Shown in pieces: positions 24,774 to 39,700 of a stretch of 64,000 nt of DNA (positions within the stretch are counted from its first letter, which is position 1; every line of letters starts with the position of its first letter). A program made the position numbers and the translations under genes. The notes under the pieces are model-generated. The model saw only the letters and a program-made list of their open reading frames with translations, made no database searches and was not told the DNA's origin. The DNA comes from Glossina fuscipes (Eukaryota > Arthropoda > Insecta > Diptera > Glossinidae): NCBI RefSeq assembly GCF_014805625.2, contig NW_023998456.1, forward strand, positions 432,061-496,060, in the 5' to 3' direction.

Positions 24774-27700
24774 CTAAAAAAAAATTTCACAAAGAAAGTA
24801 AAAAAGATAAATTTAATTAGATATACACTCTAGATAGATTAATAAACATAGGTATTAGGTACTTGCGTTAATGTACTTCATTTTCGACCATCTTTCTCTA
24901 TAACTTAAAATTTATTCCTTTCAGCGCAAGCTCTTACATGGACAAGTTCCATGCAGATGTTTGAAGTGAAGTGCGAGCAACATTTTAATAAGACGATGCG
25001 GAAATACAACAAATGATATTTCCGGACCCGTTTAAGCAGAGTAACCGTTTTTATAGTCTTATCTCACCGCGACCGGTGGCACAAGGGGTCAATTAGATAA
25101 GCGGTAACTAACGCTCCTCAAGGAGTAGGACAATCCCCAGGGAAGCGATAAGGTACTAGAATAAGAAAGAAATGGATATGAGCTGTTTTTCTCGCAACTG
25201 TGGTCAGCGTCGAGACATATAGCTAGATAGTTCCGGGTCGCTAACCCTGCCCACTTAGCCTCATAGCGAATATTCGGGGTAACCATCGTTAACACAATAC
25301 TACCCGAAGACCAGTCAAATAAGAGAGCATTCTTCTGGTAATTTGATGGGAAGTGTATCATACTTATTAGGAGCAATCCCCCTTTGAGCGACATGACCTC
25401 GGTAGACCTCTATTAACAATCAACTTTCCGTCTCGCGACGTACTCTTACCATACGCAGTCGAAGCCACGCTTGTCTTTCGACTTTTCAAACATTCTGGAA
25501 TGCCATCCAGCACCCTATTCCTTTTCGCTGCAAAATGCCTCAGTAGACGTCATCAACAGAGCCTGTACCCGATTGTCTCTACTACTCGGGAGAAGAAATT
25601 TTTTCCCTTTTTATAAAAAAAAGGCCTTCTTGCGATGCTCTCATAGGCTTCCCAGAGTAAAACCTGCTGCCAGGTTATAGAGAATAAACCTTAAACTCTT
25701 CTTTATCGATAGCTGAAGAGTTTTTAAAATGAAGAACGTTAAAGCGCTTAGCTACGTTTATAGCGCACACCATGAATAGGTGAGGGTTTCGATACATCTA
25801 TAGTGCCAGAAGGCTCGTAAAATTTCGGCCGCAGTAAATGATGAAAGAATAAGTACGGTGAAACAGTATGGTTATATCAATGAGTGATGCATGGAGAGCT
25901 GAAAACTCATGAGTGGAATGGTATTTCAAATCTATTAAAGAAAGTCGTTCTTGCATCGTATCGTTACGGCTGTAAGCCCAAGACCTAGAAGTCGAACGTT
26001 TAATCCAAACCAAGCATCAACATGAAGAACAAATCAGAGAAAATGCTCTGTGTTTGTTGGCATCGCAAAGGTGGGACGTATTACGAGTTGCTAGTGGAAC
26101 TGTTCTTACTCGATGTTCTCGACAGAAATGATCAATTTGAGGGATAAGTTTGACCGAAAAATATTCCGAATTAGCCCATACGTAGAGTAATATAATCTTG
26201 CTTTACGATAATGCACCAGCGTACGCAGCAAAACCTGCTAATAAGTTGAAAGCACTTGGCTGGAATGTACTGCTCCGCTCATTCTATTCACCAGACTTGA
26301 CTCCATTAACACATTTCTGTGCAAAACTCCGACAATTATAAAGAAGACAAAGACTTGACGAATTGTCCGCTTCGAAAGAAGAAGACTTTGGGAAGGAAAT
26401 TTACAAATTTCCAGATGCATACGGAAAAGGAGTGGCGATGAACAATTTTTTGAGTAAAATTGTTCTTACTACTCGCTTGAAATAAGCACTCTGGTTTCGC
26501 CCTCGGTATGAAGGAAGAATTTTGCCATAAGCCTATGTAATAAGAACCCTATTAGTTAAAAGATATTAGACAATTTGATGGGTTCAAGAAAATGGTATTA
26601 AGGCGAACGATAAGGAAATTCTGGAAAGAAATAGTTTGAAAAAGTATGATCTTAGATTTAAGATCTTTCACAAACTTTTAAAGGAGAAATAGTGATTTTG
26701 TATGTTAACGGATCGTTACATTCCATTTAACGTAGTCTACGTAATGTATGATGTAAAAGTCAATCAATCTTACGTATATTACAGATAAGATAAAGTCGGG
26801 TTCTACCACAACTTCTGAACTTTGTTAATATGTAGAGAAAAGTCGCGACTAAGCAATGGGAAGTGTTTGTAACATCCCTTCGTGTTGATGTGGAATCTTT
26901 GTAAAAAAAAAAAAAAATAAACAAATGACGGCTATTAACGGAAGTACCCAATAAAAAGTTTACACATTCGTTTGAAATGATTAGCAAACATTGACTTACA
27001 TCTTGCTGTTGCTGAGTTTGTGCTTGCTTGACTTTTGCTTGAGCTATTTTTAGAGCTCTGTAGGAGGAAAAATAAAAATGTTGATCAAATTTTGAATTTT
27101 GATTACGCAAAGGAATTTTTCGCTTACTGTTGCAAGTCCATAATGGTTTTTTCTTTGGCATTTTGCTCTTCCTGTGACATTTGCACTAGTTTAAGTAGGC
27201 GTTCGGTTTCTGCTGTTGCCTTTTTGTGTTCCTCTTTGGTTGCTTGCAATTCTTTAATGCAACTACATTAAGGAGAAAAACAAAAAAATTATATACATAT
27301 GTAGAAAATAAGTTTTGCACGCAATTTTTATTTGGCAGATGTCTTACGCTTCCAATTGTCTTTGGGTATCCATGAGTTTTTTATTGAGTTCACCGGCAGC
27401 AGCTGCTCCGCCGCCTTGTGCTTGTAATTGTTGCTCCAATTGGTCCATTTGTTCTTTTCGTTTGCGCAATTGCACATCGAATTCGCTCATCATCTTCTCC
27501 TTCTCTTCAATGTCTTTTCGTTTGGCTTCAATTTGTTTACGTTGCTCCTCGATGATCTTTCGTTCGCTTTCGATTGTCTTCGCTTGATTATCGATTTGCT
27601 TACGCACCTCTTCCAATTGCTTTTGCTGTTGTTCCAATTGCTGTCGTTGTACATCGGTTGCCGCCGCACCAGCTCCTCCGGCTTGTTGCAATTGTTGGAC

Positions 27701-30700
27701 CTGTTGTTGTAATAATTGTATTTGCTGTTGCATTTGTTGTACTTGCTGCTGAGCTGCTTGCAGTTGTTTGGCTTGTTCCTGATTGCCCAACTAAAGAAGA
27801 TCGTGGGATTACAAAATACATTAATATAAAATCATTAATGAAGTTATTGCTATCATTTTTTACCTGACTCTTTTCCAGTTCCTGCACTAATAACTCCAAT
27901 TGTTGTTGGAATTGATCCCTTTGTGTGCACGCTGTCTGCAATTCATTCTTTACCTTCTCTAATTCCTTAGCGTTTTCTTGCGTGCTGGCAGATGCTTGCT
28001 GTTGCTGTTGTTGTTGCTGGTGTTGTTGTTGAAGTTGTTGTTGCTGTTGTTGCAGCTGTTCATGCATTTTTTGCATTTGGGCATGTTGATCCTTAATATG
28101 TTGATCCATCATCTGTTAAGCAAAATTCGAATGTAAGAAAACTTGGTAAGCAATAATATGAACACATATGTGTTTTACCTGTATGCGCTTATGCATTTCC
28201 TGTGCCGCCTTATCGGCCATGTCAGCTTTAGCCTTCTCCTGTTCAATCATTTTACGCCATTGCTCGAGTTCTTCTCGTGACGCCCCACCGGCGGCCGCAG
28301 AGCCAGCTGCAGCCACAGCCTTTTCCGATTCTTGCAATTTCTGTTGCAGCGCTTGAATTTCTTTTTGCATCGCTTGGATCTCGGCGGGTGCGGCCGGTGC
28401 TACCGGTTGTCCGTTGCGTAGTTTTCGATTTTCTTCCCGAGCCTTTTGCAATTCAGTTTCAGCATTTTGTAATTCTTTTTGGAAATTCATGAGTATTTCT
28501 TGACTCTTCTCCAACTGCATTACCAACTGCTCTCTTTCAATGGTTAACTGTTTGCAATCAGATTCTAATTTCTGCATGTGCTGCTTATCACCAGCTGCTC
28601 CACCATTTCGACTAGATTGTTGTTGTTTTAAGGTCTCCTTCTCGGCATCTGCTTTTTCGAGACGATCATGCAAGCGACCCAATTCGGCCGACATACGTTC
28701 GAATTCAATGCGTGCAGATTCGTTGGCATCCTGTTGTTTGGCCAAGTGCATCTGTGCCTTTTCTAATTCTTTCGCTAAGCGTCCAGCTTCCAATTCGGTG
28801 GCATCTCTGGACTGTAATGCTTTCTCAAGGCGATCACGTAAACGGTCGATTTCTTGTCTCTCTCCAATATTTACAGACGATGTACGTATAGAATCGGCTG
28901 GGCTGACTGTTGTTGCTTGTTGTATTCTTAGGCGCTCAACTTCTTTCAACAGTTTTTCATGCTTGTCTCGAGCTTTCTCCCTTTCGATATGCGCTCGTTC
29001 CAGTTCGCTTCGCTGCTTTTCCTGATTCGCCAGCAGTTTGGCTACCTCGCCTTTAGACAATTCGAGTTGTAACGTGGTTTCGTGAAGTTTCGATTCCATA
29101 TTTTGTATTTCATTTTCAATCTTATCATATTTGTCCCGATATTTCTCGAACGTTTCTGATTCATATTGGGACTTGCCGCGTATAGTCTCGAGCTCCATAA
29201 GGGTCTTGTCCAATTTCTCTCGCAACCGTTCATTCTCTTCTTTAAGGCGACGTGTTTCACGGCCGAAAGTATCGGCGTCTTGTAATTTACGCAATTCGAT
29301 TTGACTCTTTTCATAACGTTCTCGCATCTTTTCAAGTTCAACTGCATAGTGCGCAATCTCATCCTTAGCTGCCTCGACACTCGCGCTAGCTTTACTCTGT
29401 GCAGCGTGTGCCCTCTCCAGCTCGTAGCTGACTCTCTCAAGTTCAGATTGTAGATGTTCTTTTTCGCCTTGAGTGCGACGCAGATCTGTTTGAATTTTAT
29501 CGAACCTTTCACGATGATGATCGAGTTCGGCTCGAGCGTTATCTTCACCTTCTTTGGCTCTGCTAAGTTGAAGAGCAGCCCTATCACAAGCTTCTTGCAA
29601 GCGAGTGCTTTCCTCTTGAAGCTTACGTAGATCTTCACGAGCTTTGGAAGCAGCTAACGACGAACGTTCAGCCTCAACCTCTAGGCGAGCACGATCTGCT
29701 TCGGCAGTATCGCAGCGAGACTGCAAACGATAAATTTCATTTTGAGCGCGATCATATTTCTCAAGCATTTTCTCAAATTCTTTATTCGAAGTATCTTTCT
29801 CGTCAATCAGTTTCTGACTAGCGTAGAGGGCCTTGTCGAGCTTTTCTTTCAATATCTCGACTTCGGTAACAGCATCGTCGCGTTCCATCTAAAGTATTTA
29901 TTTTATTGTAAAATATATTTCTCAGCTTGAAGTGATCAACTTTCCAATTATTACCCAAGTCTTTTAATTACCTGTAACTTCTGCTGAATGGCATGGGATT
30001 TCTCGTAACGTTCTTTTAGTACTTCCAAATCGGTTTGCATTGCTTCTCTATCCCGTGCAGCCTTTTGCAGAAGCGTTTGTGATGATTCCGAACGTTCCTT
30101 TAATGTTTCCAGTTCGTCGGAGAATTGATCACGTTCTTTTTGAATACGAGCCAGTTGTATCTAAATATTATAATTAAGGTTATGGGCTTACATACAGTTT
30201 ACGCATTTATGTATGTTTAACGTGAATTGAATTTTTACCTGAGTTTTTTCCAGTTTTTCTCTGATTCGATCAGAATCCAAAGTAAGAGTTTCACGTTCTT
30301 TTTGCATACGAGCCGCTTGACCCAAGGCTTTATCCAATTGCGATTGCAAATTGTCATACTCGTAAGTAAGTTTCTCCTTCTCTAGAACTAGGCGACGATT
30401 TTCAGTGCTTGCTTTGTCCAGTTTCTCTTGCAGATGATCGACTTCATTTTGAGCTTTGTCGAGAGAGTTTTGCAATTTCTCTTGCTGTAGTTGTGCTTTA
30501 CCCAAAGTAGCCTGTGTGCGTTCCATCTCCTCTTTCATTTTGTCAACTTCCGAGAAAGCCTATTGTAGTAAGTTAATAATTATATCGATTCGTTTATCTA
30601 AGTAAATAGTTTCCATACCCGATCACGATCTCCGTGTATACGTGATACACTAGCCTGTATTTTTTCTAATTCTTGCCGTAAGCTCTCTTGCTCACCCTGG

Positions 30701-33700
30701 GCATTCTCTAACTTCGCTTTATATCTATATACTTCGCCTTGGCTCTTCTCAAGTTTCTCTTGCAATGCGGCGGCTTCTTCGCGTGCTCTCTCAGCATCCG
30801 ACTGAAAATTGTTAGGTTAGGGACAGAGAGGAAACGAAATTGCTTAATTAGTCGACGTTAAATGATGATTATATTAAGAAATACAAATTTGCTCAAAAAT
30901 AAAAGACGAAAAGAAAACGGTATAGGATAAGATATGATTAAGCATTTGGAAAAAGTAAATGAAAAGCAAGAGGCATTAAGTTAAAAAAAATGATTTACAC
31001 TAAAGGTGAGAAAGTACAGAAAGGTAAATGATGAAAGCAAAATTTTGGGCTGATGTACTAATCTTAGGATTAAAATATGCTTTTTGTTCGATTTGTCCTT
31101 TTTACATAAATTTTCAAGAACTATAGATATAGATATCTACAACATTTGAACATAAAAGTTACGGACTTAAATCCATTATTGCAAGAGGCTCAAGTTCTGA
31201 ATAATGAAACGCAAGACACCAAGGAATTATCAGGTGAGGAACGAAATGAACGAAGAACGAACAAATGAGCTCAAGTACTGCAAGCGACCAAGAAATTACG
31301 TACAGGAGTAGCCCGGACTGAAGCGTAACGTATACAAGCACATATATTATTGGGACCCAAGGGGGGAATTGATTTGCGGTAAGTTTCTTAGAAATCAGAA
31401 TGGTTGAATGCTAGCCAAAAATTTTGAGCCCTTAGATTCTGTAACACAGACATACAAAGTTTAAAAAAAAAAATAGAAAAAAATACCATGCTGTCCATTA
31501 CCGAAGAAGTCAATAAAAAAATGCTTTTCAATTGGCTCAAAAAGCCGAATAGCGTGAAGAAAAAGTAACGTTAATGAATGCCTAGGGGGGACCGTCGCAA
31601 AATTGGATACATATCGAAAAATTATTCAAGAAAACCGCAATTAATGCAACCTTTGGCCTGCGATTACGTTGTGAATAATATGAAAATGGCTTATGTCCAC
31701 AAAATTTATGTTGTGATTAAAGGCACTTTCCGGCTGAATTTAGTGTGAAAAAAATTGCAAAGTGGCTTAAAAAAGGCAACGATATTTGAGAAATCATAAA
31801 ATAAGTTATAGACGCTATGACATTCGATTAAACGAACCAAAGAGCATTATAAAGTAGTTATAAAATTTATATGCCTATAATTTGTGTGAAACCCGTCCTG
31901 GTGGCTTGCTAGTACATTGAAATTAGTATCCGGTTTCGTGGGTCTCATCTTTCATAAGAGCACTGGCTTTGGGCTACAAGATGTCAACATTGAAAAAAAT
32001 CCATCGTGGCGTATGTTTTACTATCGCTTGAGGTGTTGTGAAATGCAATCGACTCTACGTTGCATGCTAATGGAAGAAGCGGCTCATGAACATTTTATAT
32101 AGGAGTAAAAAGGACAATTCGAATTGCATCATTGCAGTATAATGGAATATAGCGCAGACGCTTATTGTACTGTTGCCGTGTACCACATCAACACGAGGCA
32201 CGCTTGGAAGTAACAGTAATTATTGATGATTTTCTATGGATACGACTAACCATTTTACGTACTGACGCCGCGCAAGGTGATCAAGTTTTAATTCTTGAAA
32301 AATATCGTAAGAAATATTTTAAAGCCAATGAACAACAAACAGCATTTGTGCTTTGAAGTACTGACTTTCATCCGATAAGGTAAAGCCTCTTTAGAATTAA
32401 TTGCACGCTTAGGACAATATCGTGCTCATTCCGTTCATCTAGCTTTGGCACTAAACGAAAGAATTCTAACGATGGGACCACCTAATGTTCAAGAGACGTG
32501 ACTGCCGCTTGATACTGAGGATTCGACATGGAGGCGTTGCTTAAATACCGCCTAGATGCTCGATGCCGAAGAATCCTAATGGACGCAACCTTTTCGTAAT
32601 TTACATAACCGTTTTGGCAACAGAATGTCGAAAGTATGAGATACGTTTATAGCTATCAGTGACCGGTAAACTCGGTCATAATTTGAATATGTGACTCGAC
32701 ACCATCGCAGCAACTCGATAATCGACAACTGTCGATTTAGTCGATATAGACATATGGACAGAACCATGATTTATTATTGGATAAAATAATGCCAAACGTC
32801 ACTGCCAGTGAGGAATTAATGTAACAATTTGATTATGTACATTTTGATAGCCACACCGCCGTTAACATAGTCGTTGGCGGATGCTATTAAGGTGTGTAAT
32901 CCCGCTGGTATGTAGTCCTCTCTTAAATCATCGAAAGGCACAATAATCTAAGGTTCAAGATCATTAGAGCTTGAAAAAAGGTCATGGCACACATGTTTAG
33001 ACATCTAGGTCATTGAGTTTAGTGAATGCGTCCGTGGTAGTTGTTGCCTTTAATCATTTAAATCAATTGGTTTCATTTTTCGATTATTATCGTGAACGTA
33101 ATCATCAGCTCACCAGCTAGCGATGTTAGCAAATGCAAAACCGGCAGCCTTTTCCATGGGGGAATAGGAAGAGAATGCCTGAATAATTTTAAGAGTTTGG
33201 GAAGTGAGATAAGGAAAGTTTATCCGACAACGGATATTTTGCACTCTCAATACAAAATTTTGCAGGGGAAAGACAATTTGGTTTGCTTGGATAGCGAACT
33301 AATAGGCAGTTACAACATTGACACATTATAAAACTAAAGCGTGAACAAACACATGACTGCTGTTATTCCATAGCGCATGCCCGGTGACACTAACATACGT
33401 TTAGCAACAAACGGAAATCGTAATGAATTAAATGAATTTTAGAAGAGAAAGAAATTAAAATGATATGACATAGTAGTAGGGTTGACTAAATAATTACAAA
33501 GAAGTCTTGAGACAATTTGTAGAAGATGGTGAAGAAGAAGTTTGAGAATGCAAATGTTTAAGTTTAAATAAATAAGAGGAGGAAAAGTTCGCAACATGTG
33601 TGTCAAGAGATCGAATTGAAAGTCATTTGCTCTACGGCTTTATGAATGTTATTAATTTTTAAGTACAAGATTAAATGCGTAATGTACTGCGTAATGTATG

Positions 33701-36700
33701 TATTTGTTGACGACGTTGAAGGTAATTTTAAAAATGATTGATGTCTTTTTTTTACATATATATGTAGATATGTATAGAGTTTGATAAAATGTTAAATGCA
33801 AAAATGCTCTTCTTTTCTGCTGATGTTGATAACAAGGAGTTACACAAATCGACATTCGCGGCACGCAATATATGTGTTTAATGAAATGTATTTCAGTACG
33901 AATACGTTTGGAAATATCTGAAATTTGCGATGCGTGTATGCGAATATCAATCGCTGTAATCTCGTGGGTATGCATATGAATTGAATGCAGATAAATTACA
34001 AACGTATATGCAAATGCGTATGCGTGTACGTATATATTGCATATGTTTATGTTATTAAATTAAAAAGGGGTATCTGAATAAAATTTGATTGGATAGTTTG
34101 CTTAAAAACGATTTAATAAATTAATTTTTATTTTGCATTTGACTTATTATTTATTATTCATTTTTTTTTTTTTTTCTATGGTTCTTTAGAAAGAATTACT
34201 CACAAAACGTTTTTCTTGTTCACCCTATGGGAATGAATGCAAGCACAATAACAATAATAACAATAAGAGTAGTAGTAGTAGTAGTAGTAGTTGTGTAGTA
34301 GTAATCGATTTATGGAAATTGTTTTATGTTATTTTTTATTTTTTTTATTTTTTTCACTATAGACTATATAGAGTTTTAACAAGTTACCTATGAAAACAAA
34401 TTAAAAGCATAAACTTAAACGTAAAGAGCATTTTAGGCAGCTTATGTCAAACTCTGTAACGGTTTCAATTAAAGCTACGAGGTTTCTTTATATGTATTCG
34501 CAGTTGTACACGTTTTTGTTGGCTACGTGAAACTAGACAGGCGTAAGGCGACTATTACATAATCTTCCCGCAGACTCAAACTGAGACTGGTATAGGATAA
34601 AACCAGTCTCTTTTTTGGTTGGGAAGAGGCTGAAAGTTGTCCCTATGTGTCCCAGAGGGGATTCTATGATATATATTGTTACAAATTTCGCTTTTCCAAG
34701 GTATAGGACTCCTATCACTAGATCGTGGATATTATTTTCAAGAGAAATACACATCAAAATTCTTTTATTTACCATTATATATAGAATTATTCACAATGTA
34801 TTTTGGCAGTACTCTCGACTCAAATGTTGTCTTCCCACTCATACTGCCTTCCGCAAATAGTCTATTTATAAACTTTTTTAAAAGCATATTCATGGCTTCA
34901 TTTTTAATCCGTTAGCCTGTTTTCCCAGTAATCGTTTTCCTCGACTGGCAGCTGCATGACAGACGTTAATCATGGAACGCGCAAAAATGCATTTTCGGCA
35001 TTCATTGCTTTTGTTGTTCGATTGAAAGAAATCTGCCACCGACGTCCTTCAAACACTTTTAGAAGCTTTTGGTGATGCCACTCTATCATATTCCAATTGT
35101 CGGTTTTGGTTTTACCGGTTTAACGGTGAGTTTGATGTCATTGAAAAAGAACAGGCTGCAGGATGAGAAAGGTTTGAAAACAATGTATTATAAGACTTAT
35201 TGGACGAAAATCCAGTTTAAACTTTCAAAAGTCTTTCGAATAGCTTAGTGGTTGATGAATCAACTACTTCTAGACGTTTACATGCACTGGCAGACAACCG
35301 AACGGAGGAAAAAGGACTACCACACCAATTGACTCGAGCAGTTTCAACATCGCGGTTGCATTGCTAGCCAAAGAAAAAGAGAACAGTTTTCTGCGGCGTA
35401 TTGTGACTGACTCTGCGACGACAATCACAAGCGCAAAAAGTTATGGGTTCGTCGAGAGGAGCCACCCGCATCGACGTCGAAGCCGTTGTGTTTGGGGTGG
35501 GATCAGCAAAATGTAGTGCATTACGAGCTACTAAAACCGAATGAAACTGTTGCTACAAATGTCTACCGAAGCCGATTGGACAAATTGAACCTTGTATTGG
35601 TGCAAAAAGACCAGCAATAGTGATTAACGGACGCGAACTCATCCTCTTGCATGACAGCGCTCGCCTACACGTTGCACTCTTGCAGCTCGAATGGGAAGTT
35701 CTGCCGTACCCAGCGTACTCACTAGACCTAGCGCCTTTCGGTTACCATTTGTTCAAATCGATCCAGCATGGCTTAGATGGCACGTGGAAATGGCAAAGAA
35801 GTGCAAAACTGAGTCGATGATTGGATCGCTGCCAAACCAATGTCTTTCTTTCGAGGCCGTATTGCGATATTGCCAAAAAGAAGGGAAATATTTTAATTAA
35901 TATTTATTATATCAAGACATACGCAAGCGCCTAATAATTGTCCAAATTATCGGTTAATTGAACATCTTGCGGACAAATTCATGGTGACCTCGCCTACGCC
36001 TCGTAACACTGCCTTCTTAGAAAGCCTTTAGAAAGCGAATACTTCATTGAATGTGAAAGTATTTAGGATGTCATCAATTTATCATTTTTCTTCCTGCGAT
36101 CGTCTCATGGTATAATTCACGCGAGTATGCGTGCTTTTGTGTCTGAATAACATCGCATCGACTCAAATACTGATGTTGCAAGATTAACACAACCTAATAC
36201 GTTTTTATATCGTAAACTCAAGAGATAGATATTGTCCTTATAAGAGGGTTTTCTGTTTAAAGCAACCAAAAAATTGATATCAATTACCCTACGTGTTGGA
36301 TATGTCAGCGCGGTAATCCGATTAGAAATAGTTATATAGGCTTGTTAAAGTTGTGGATTAGTTAGTTGCTTCGTATTTTAAGCTATGATCTTCTGCCTGC
36401 TGTAGGCGTGGTAGTAGTATCGGGCCTGTCTGCGTCAATAAAAGATTGTGCTGGGAAGTTATCGCTTAATGCCTTGCTAGTTGATTTTTAACTTTCTTAA
36501 AAAGCATCTCGATAAGTGAATTCACATGTGAAAGATTAACTTGTTTGGTGGGGAGGTGGATTCGATTTTCATTCAAATACTGGCCAGTCACACAAAAATT
36601 AAAGGAAAAAAAATTTCTTCATTTTTTACTAACCCTAGACATGTAGATTTAATGATTTCTTCCTTTAAATTCGAATTTGTGCGACTCGTCCTATTGGCCG

Positions 36701-39700
36701 CAGAAACGTTTAAATAGAAGATGCCGTTAGTGGAATTTTTTTATACATTTCAGAAAGAAGCGTAGTGTTGTGTAAGAGTGGTGGGCGTGAAAGTTTCCCG
36801 ATCCGATATATTTGTTATTTAAGATTTCGCTTTTGGAAGAAAACAGTTAAAATTTTGTTAAAATGTCGTGCGTGTTAAGTGATGTACATAAGTGGACAGA
36901 GAGGCTTAAATCTATATATTTCTAGAGAATAATTCTGAATCGATTGGTATAAGATGATGGAAAGATGATGCATCTAGCGCACACGTTTCTTTCTGTTTTC
37001 TGTATACATACGCACGAACACATTGTACCCTTCGTGTAGGGTAAAAAAATTCTATAAGACTTAAGGAGCAATTACATCTTCGATGTAGTTAGTGTCAAAT
37101 AATTGTGTAAAACAAAAAGACCAATTACGACTGCAATATTCTGCGAAGAGTACGTGCGCTACTTTTTCAAACGATTAAGGCTCCTGTGGCCCTGACCTTT
37201 GTAGCCCCTTTGAAGCGAACCTCGCAGCTTTTCTTTTTCTTTTTTTAACTGTTAATTATCATTTGCTTTTTTCATTTTATATTTGGCTTATGAGAATTAA
37301 GCCAACGTTTTTATATTTATTTGACATGAGCCGCGGACGTAGATGCTGTAACTGAAGGAATAAAGCAAAAAGGATTACTTATTTAATCGTGACGATGACA
37401 GTGGTTTCAAAATACTTTTTCTTTTTAGTGCGAAAATGTACGAACATTCTCGTTTGATTTCGTTTATGTTTTCATTTTATTATTTGCATTGCAAGCAATG
37501 TTTGAAATGATGTTAAAAAAAAAGCGCAATTGTTTTTCATATTTCCGAATGTGTCAATCGATTGGATTGGATGTTCATATATTAAAGTTCAATAAATGTT
37601 CTCATATTGAAGTTTAAATTACTTTTTTAAAGATGAACATTCGAATGTAACTTAAAAAATAATGGAGTTTTGTGTGTAAAAAAAAAAAAAAAAAGAAAAA
37701 ATTAAAAATAAAATAAAAAAAGAGATAAAAGATTCTTTTCTAATACGATACTAAATAATTCAATTATGTTCAATACCTGAGTGACACGCAGTTCAGCTTG
37801 CGTGCGCCGTAATTCAGCGGCCGCCTTATCAGCTCTCTCTTGTGCTCGATCCAGCTCTTGGGAAGTGGTTAATGTTGTGCGCCCAAATGTTGTCTAATCG
37901 CCAGATCATAAAGAGGAAATTTTTTTTTTTTTTTTTTTTTATAAAATATTTAATTAATATTTTTTATATTGTATATACATGTATGTACATATTTTGTAAA
38001 AAACTTAAAACGAATTCAAAAGTGAACGCATTCAAAGACCCGCAAAACGAAATGAAAAGTTGAAAAGATGTAAAGCACTATTCAAAATCTGTTATATGCA
38101 TATATATATATATATACATATATATGAGTTTCTTTTGTGTTTTTTTGTTTTGTTTCTCAAATTTATATTAAATCGCACATTCGTTTATGTTATGTCTCGA
38201 CTAAAACTGTCTTTCAAAAGTGTTCTAAATGCTTTAACACCTTTGTGATAATTAGAAACAAAAAAAGAAAAAACAAAGAAAAGGACAATGATCCTAAATA
38301 CGGCCAACAAACCAGAAACAATCGCTTGTATATTCTTGAAAATAGTGTGTAGGGAAATACAATTTCCTAAGTTTTTGATTTTCTCAGATTTTTGGAAAAG
38401 ATAGTAACATGCTAGGAATTAGATCAGTATATGGGGCAAGCAGGACTAGATGTTAGAACATTACATTAGCAATTCGCTGTGTTTAAAATAAGCAAAAACA
38501 TAATTAACTGAAACTCCTTCATTCCCATATTCTTCTTCCAAAATTCACTAGTCCACCATAAAAAATTTGTCTGCGGTGATCTTGTCCATGACTGCATATA
38601 GAAATAGGACCAATGTAGGACTGTTTTCCGGCGAAACTTCTTTGGCGTTGGTAATGCCGTCACTATGTTACTCACTTGGTGTCACCTTAATGAAGCAGCA
38701 GATTAAAGTCACTTAAACGGTTTGTAGTACACATCCTTCATTGGAGAGTGATTTTTCTTTGGCGAAAAATCTTACTTTGGCGGAATTAGTTTTTGTTTCC
38801 ACATCTCTCTCCCACGGAAACTATTTACTTGAAGAAAATATATAGATAAGGCGCCAGTGTTTTTCTTCTTTCCCTACTTATTAACATTGTTGTGTGGAAC
38901 GTATTTCTTTTCCCCCAGTCACGTTTCATTCAAGGTGTATGCTTTCATTCATTCGTTTCATTTTCTGACGGCTATTATTTGTTAAAAACAAAAATACTGG
39001 GTAAGTCGACAGTGTGTTCCCTTTTCATGTCCTCGCATCTCGTTGTATAGAGCATATTTTTCGCCCACTGTCGAAAACCGAAAGAAAACCGCATTGCTAA
39101 AATGTGACCATAAGAACTAGTAAATCTGCTTTCATTCATTTCTGGCCAGCTCTAGTTACTTGCTCAAAAAAAATCCATAGACCTTCTCGACCTATCGATT
39201 TGTTGTGTAATAAAAAGCTTTCTTCCCTAGTTATTCTTTATATAAAACAAGAAAAAAAAGAAATAATAAATACGTGGAAAACCATTTGGGGACAAGCGTT
39301 AATTTTCTAAGTGGGAGGACGTTCAACGAACTCGCTTAACATAACTTAAAAGAGTTCTATTAACTTAAATTTAAAAGGCAGGCTTTATGTTTCGTTTTTC
39401 AACAGCAAGAGCCCCCCGTCCCTTTCATACGATACTAAAAGTCAAAATTTTATATATCATTCATAACGAGATTGTTTGCTAGTCAGTGTTTTTGAATCTA
39501 AAATTTTCGATAATACTATAATAATAATTTATGTCGCCTTTACTAAACGAGTAAGGGGAGAGTAAGTAATCCATACTTATTTCAGAACGAATGAGTGCAC
39601 GATATTTTACAATAGTGGCAAAGAACTTGAATAACTGTGAGCGTAATAGATATGTAATACAAGTTGTGCATTGTTTATGTAGTCCATCAGAACTTTTTAA

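Larger units (their letters stand above)
30802..37776 (-). other. brp: Large brp intron (7.0 kb) with retrocopy and mariner relics
   Basis: The intron lies between exons 6 and 7. It holds a Nup93 retropseudogene (31161-33440) and a mariner relic (34970-35930), both antisense to brp, and a (TAG)n tract at 34268-34290. The 30802-31160, 33441-34267 and 35931-37776 parts show no gene. A gacggac-type repeat copy lies near 36890-36960. Confidence 0.85.

Noticed and set aside
27315..27867. Overlapping plus-strand ORFs opposite brp exons 11-12
   Set aside because: Low-complexity complements of the Gln-rich repeats.
28540..29025. 161-codon plus-strand ORF over brp exon 10
   Set aside because: It is antisense to a long conserved coiled-coil exon. 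Ser/Cys-rich composition is what the complement of Glu/Leu/Lys codons gives. There is no independent evidence.
29042..29638. 198-codon minus-strand ORF in another frame of brp exon 10
   Set aside because: It is a shifted-frame reading of the conserved brp exon. The brp frame is the one conserved with Drosophila.
33092..33331. Independent 79-codon small gene
   Set aside because: Its peptide aligns with the C-terminal part of Nup93 and belongs to the larger pseudogene.
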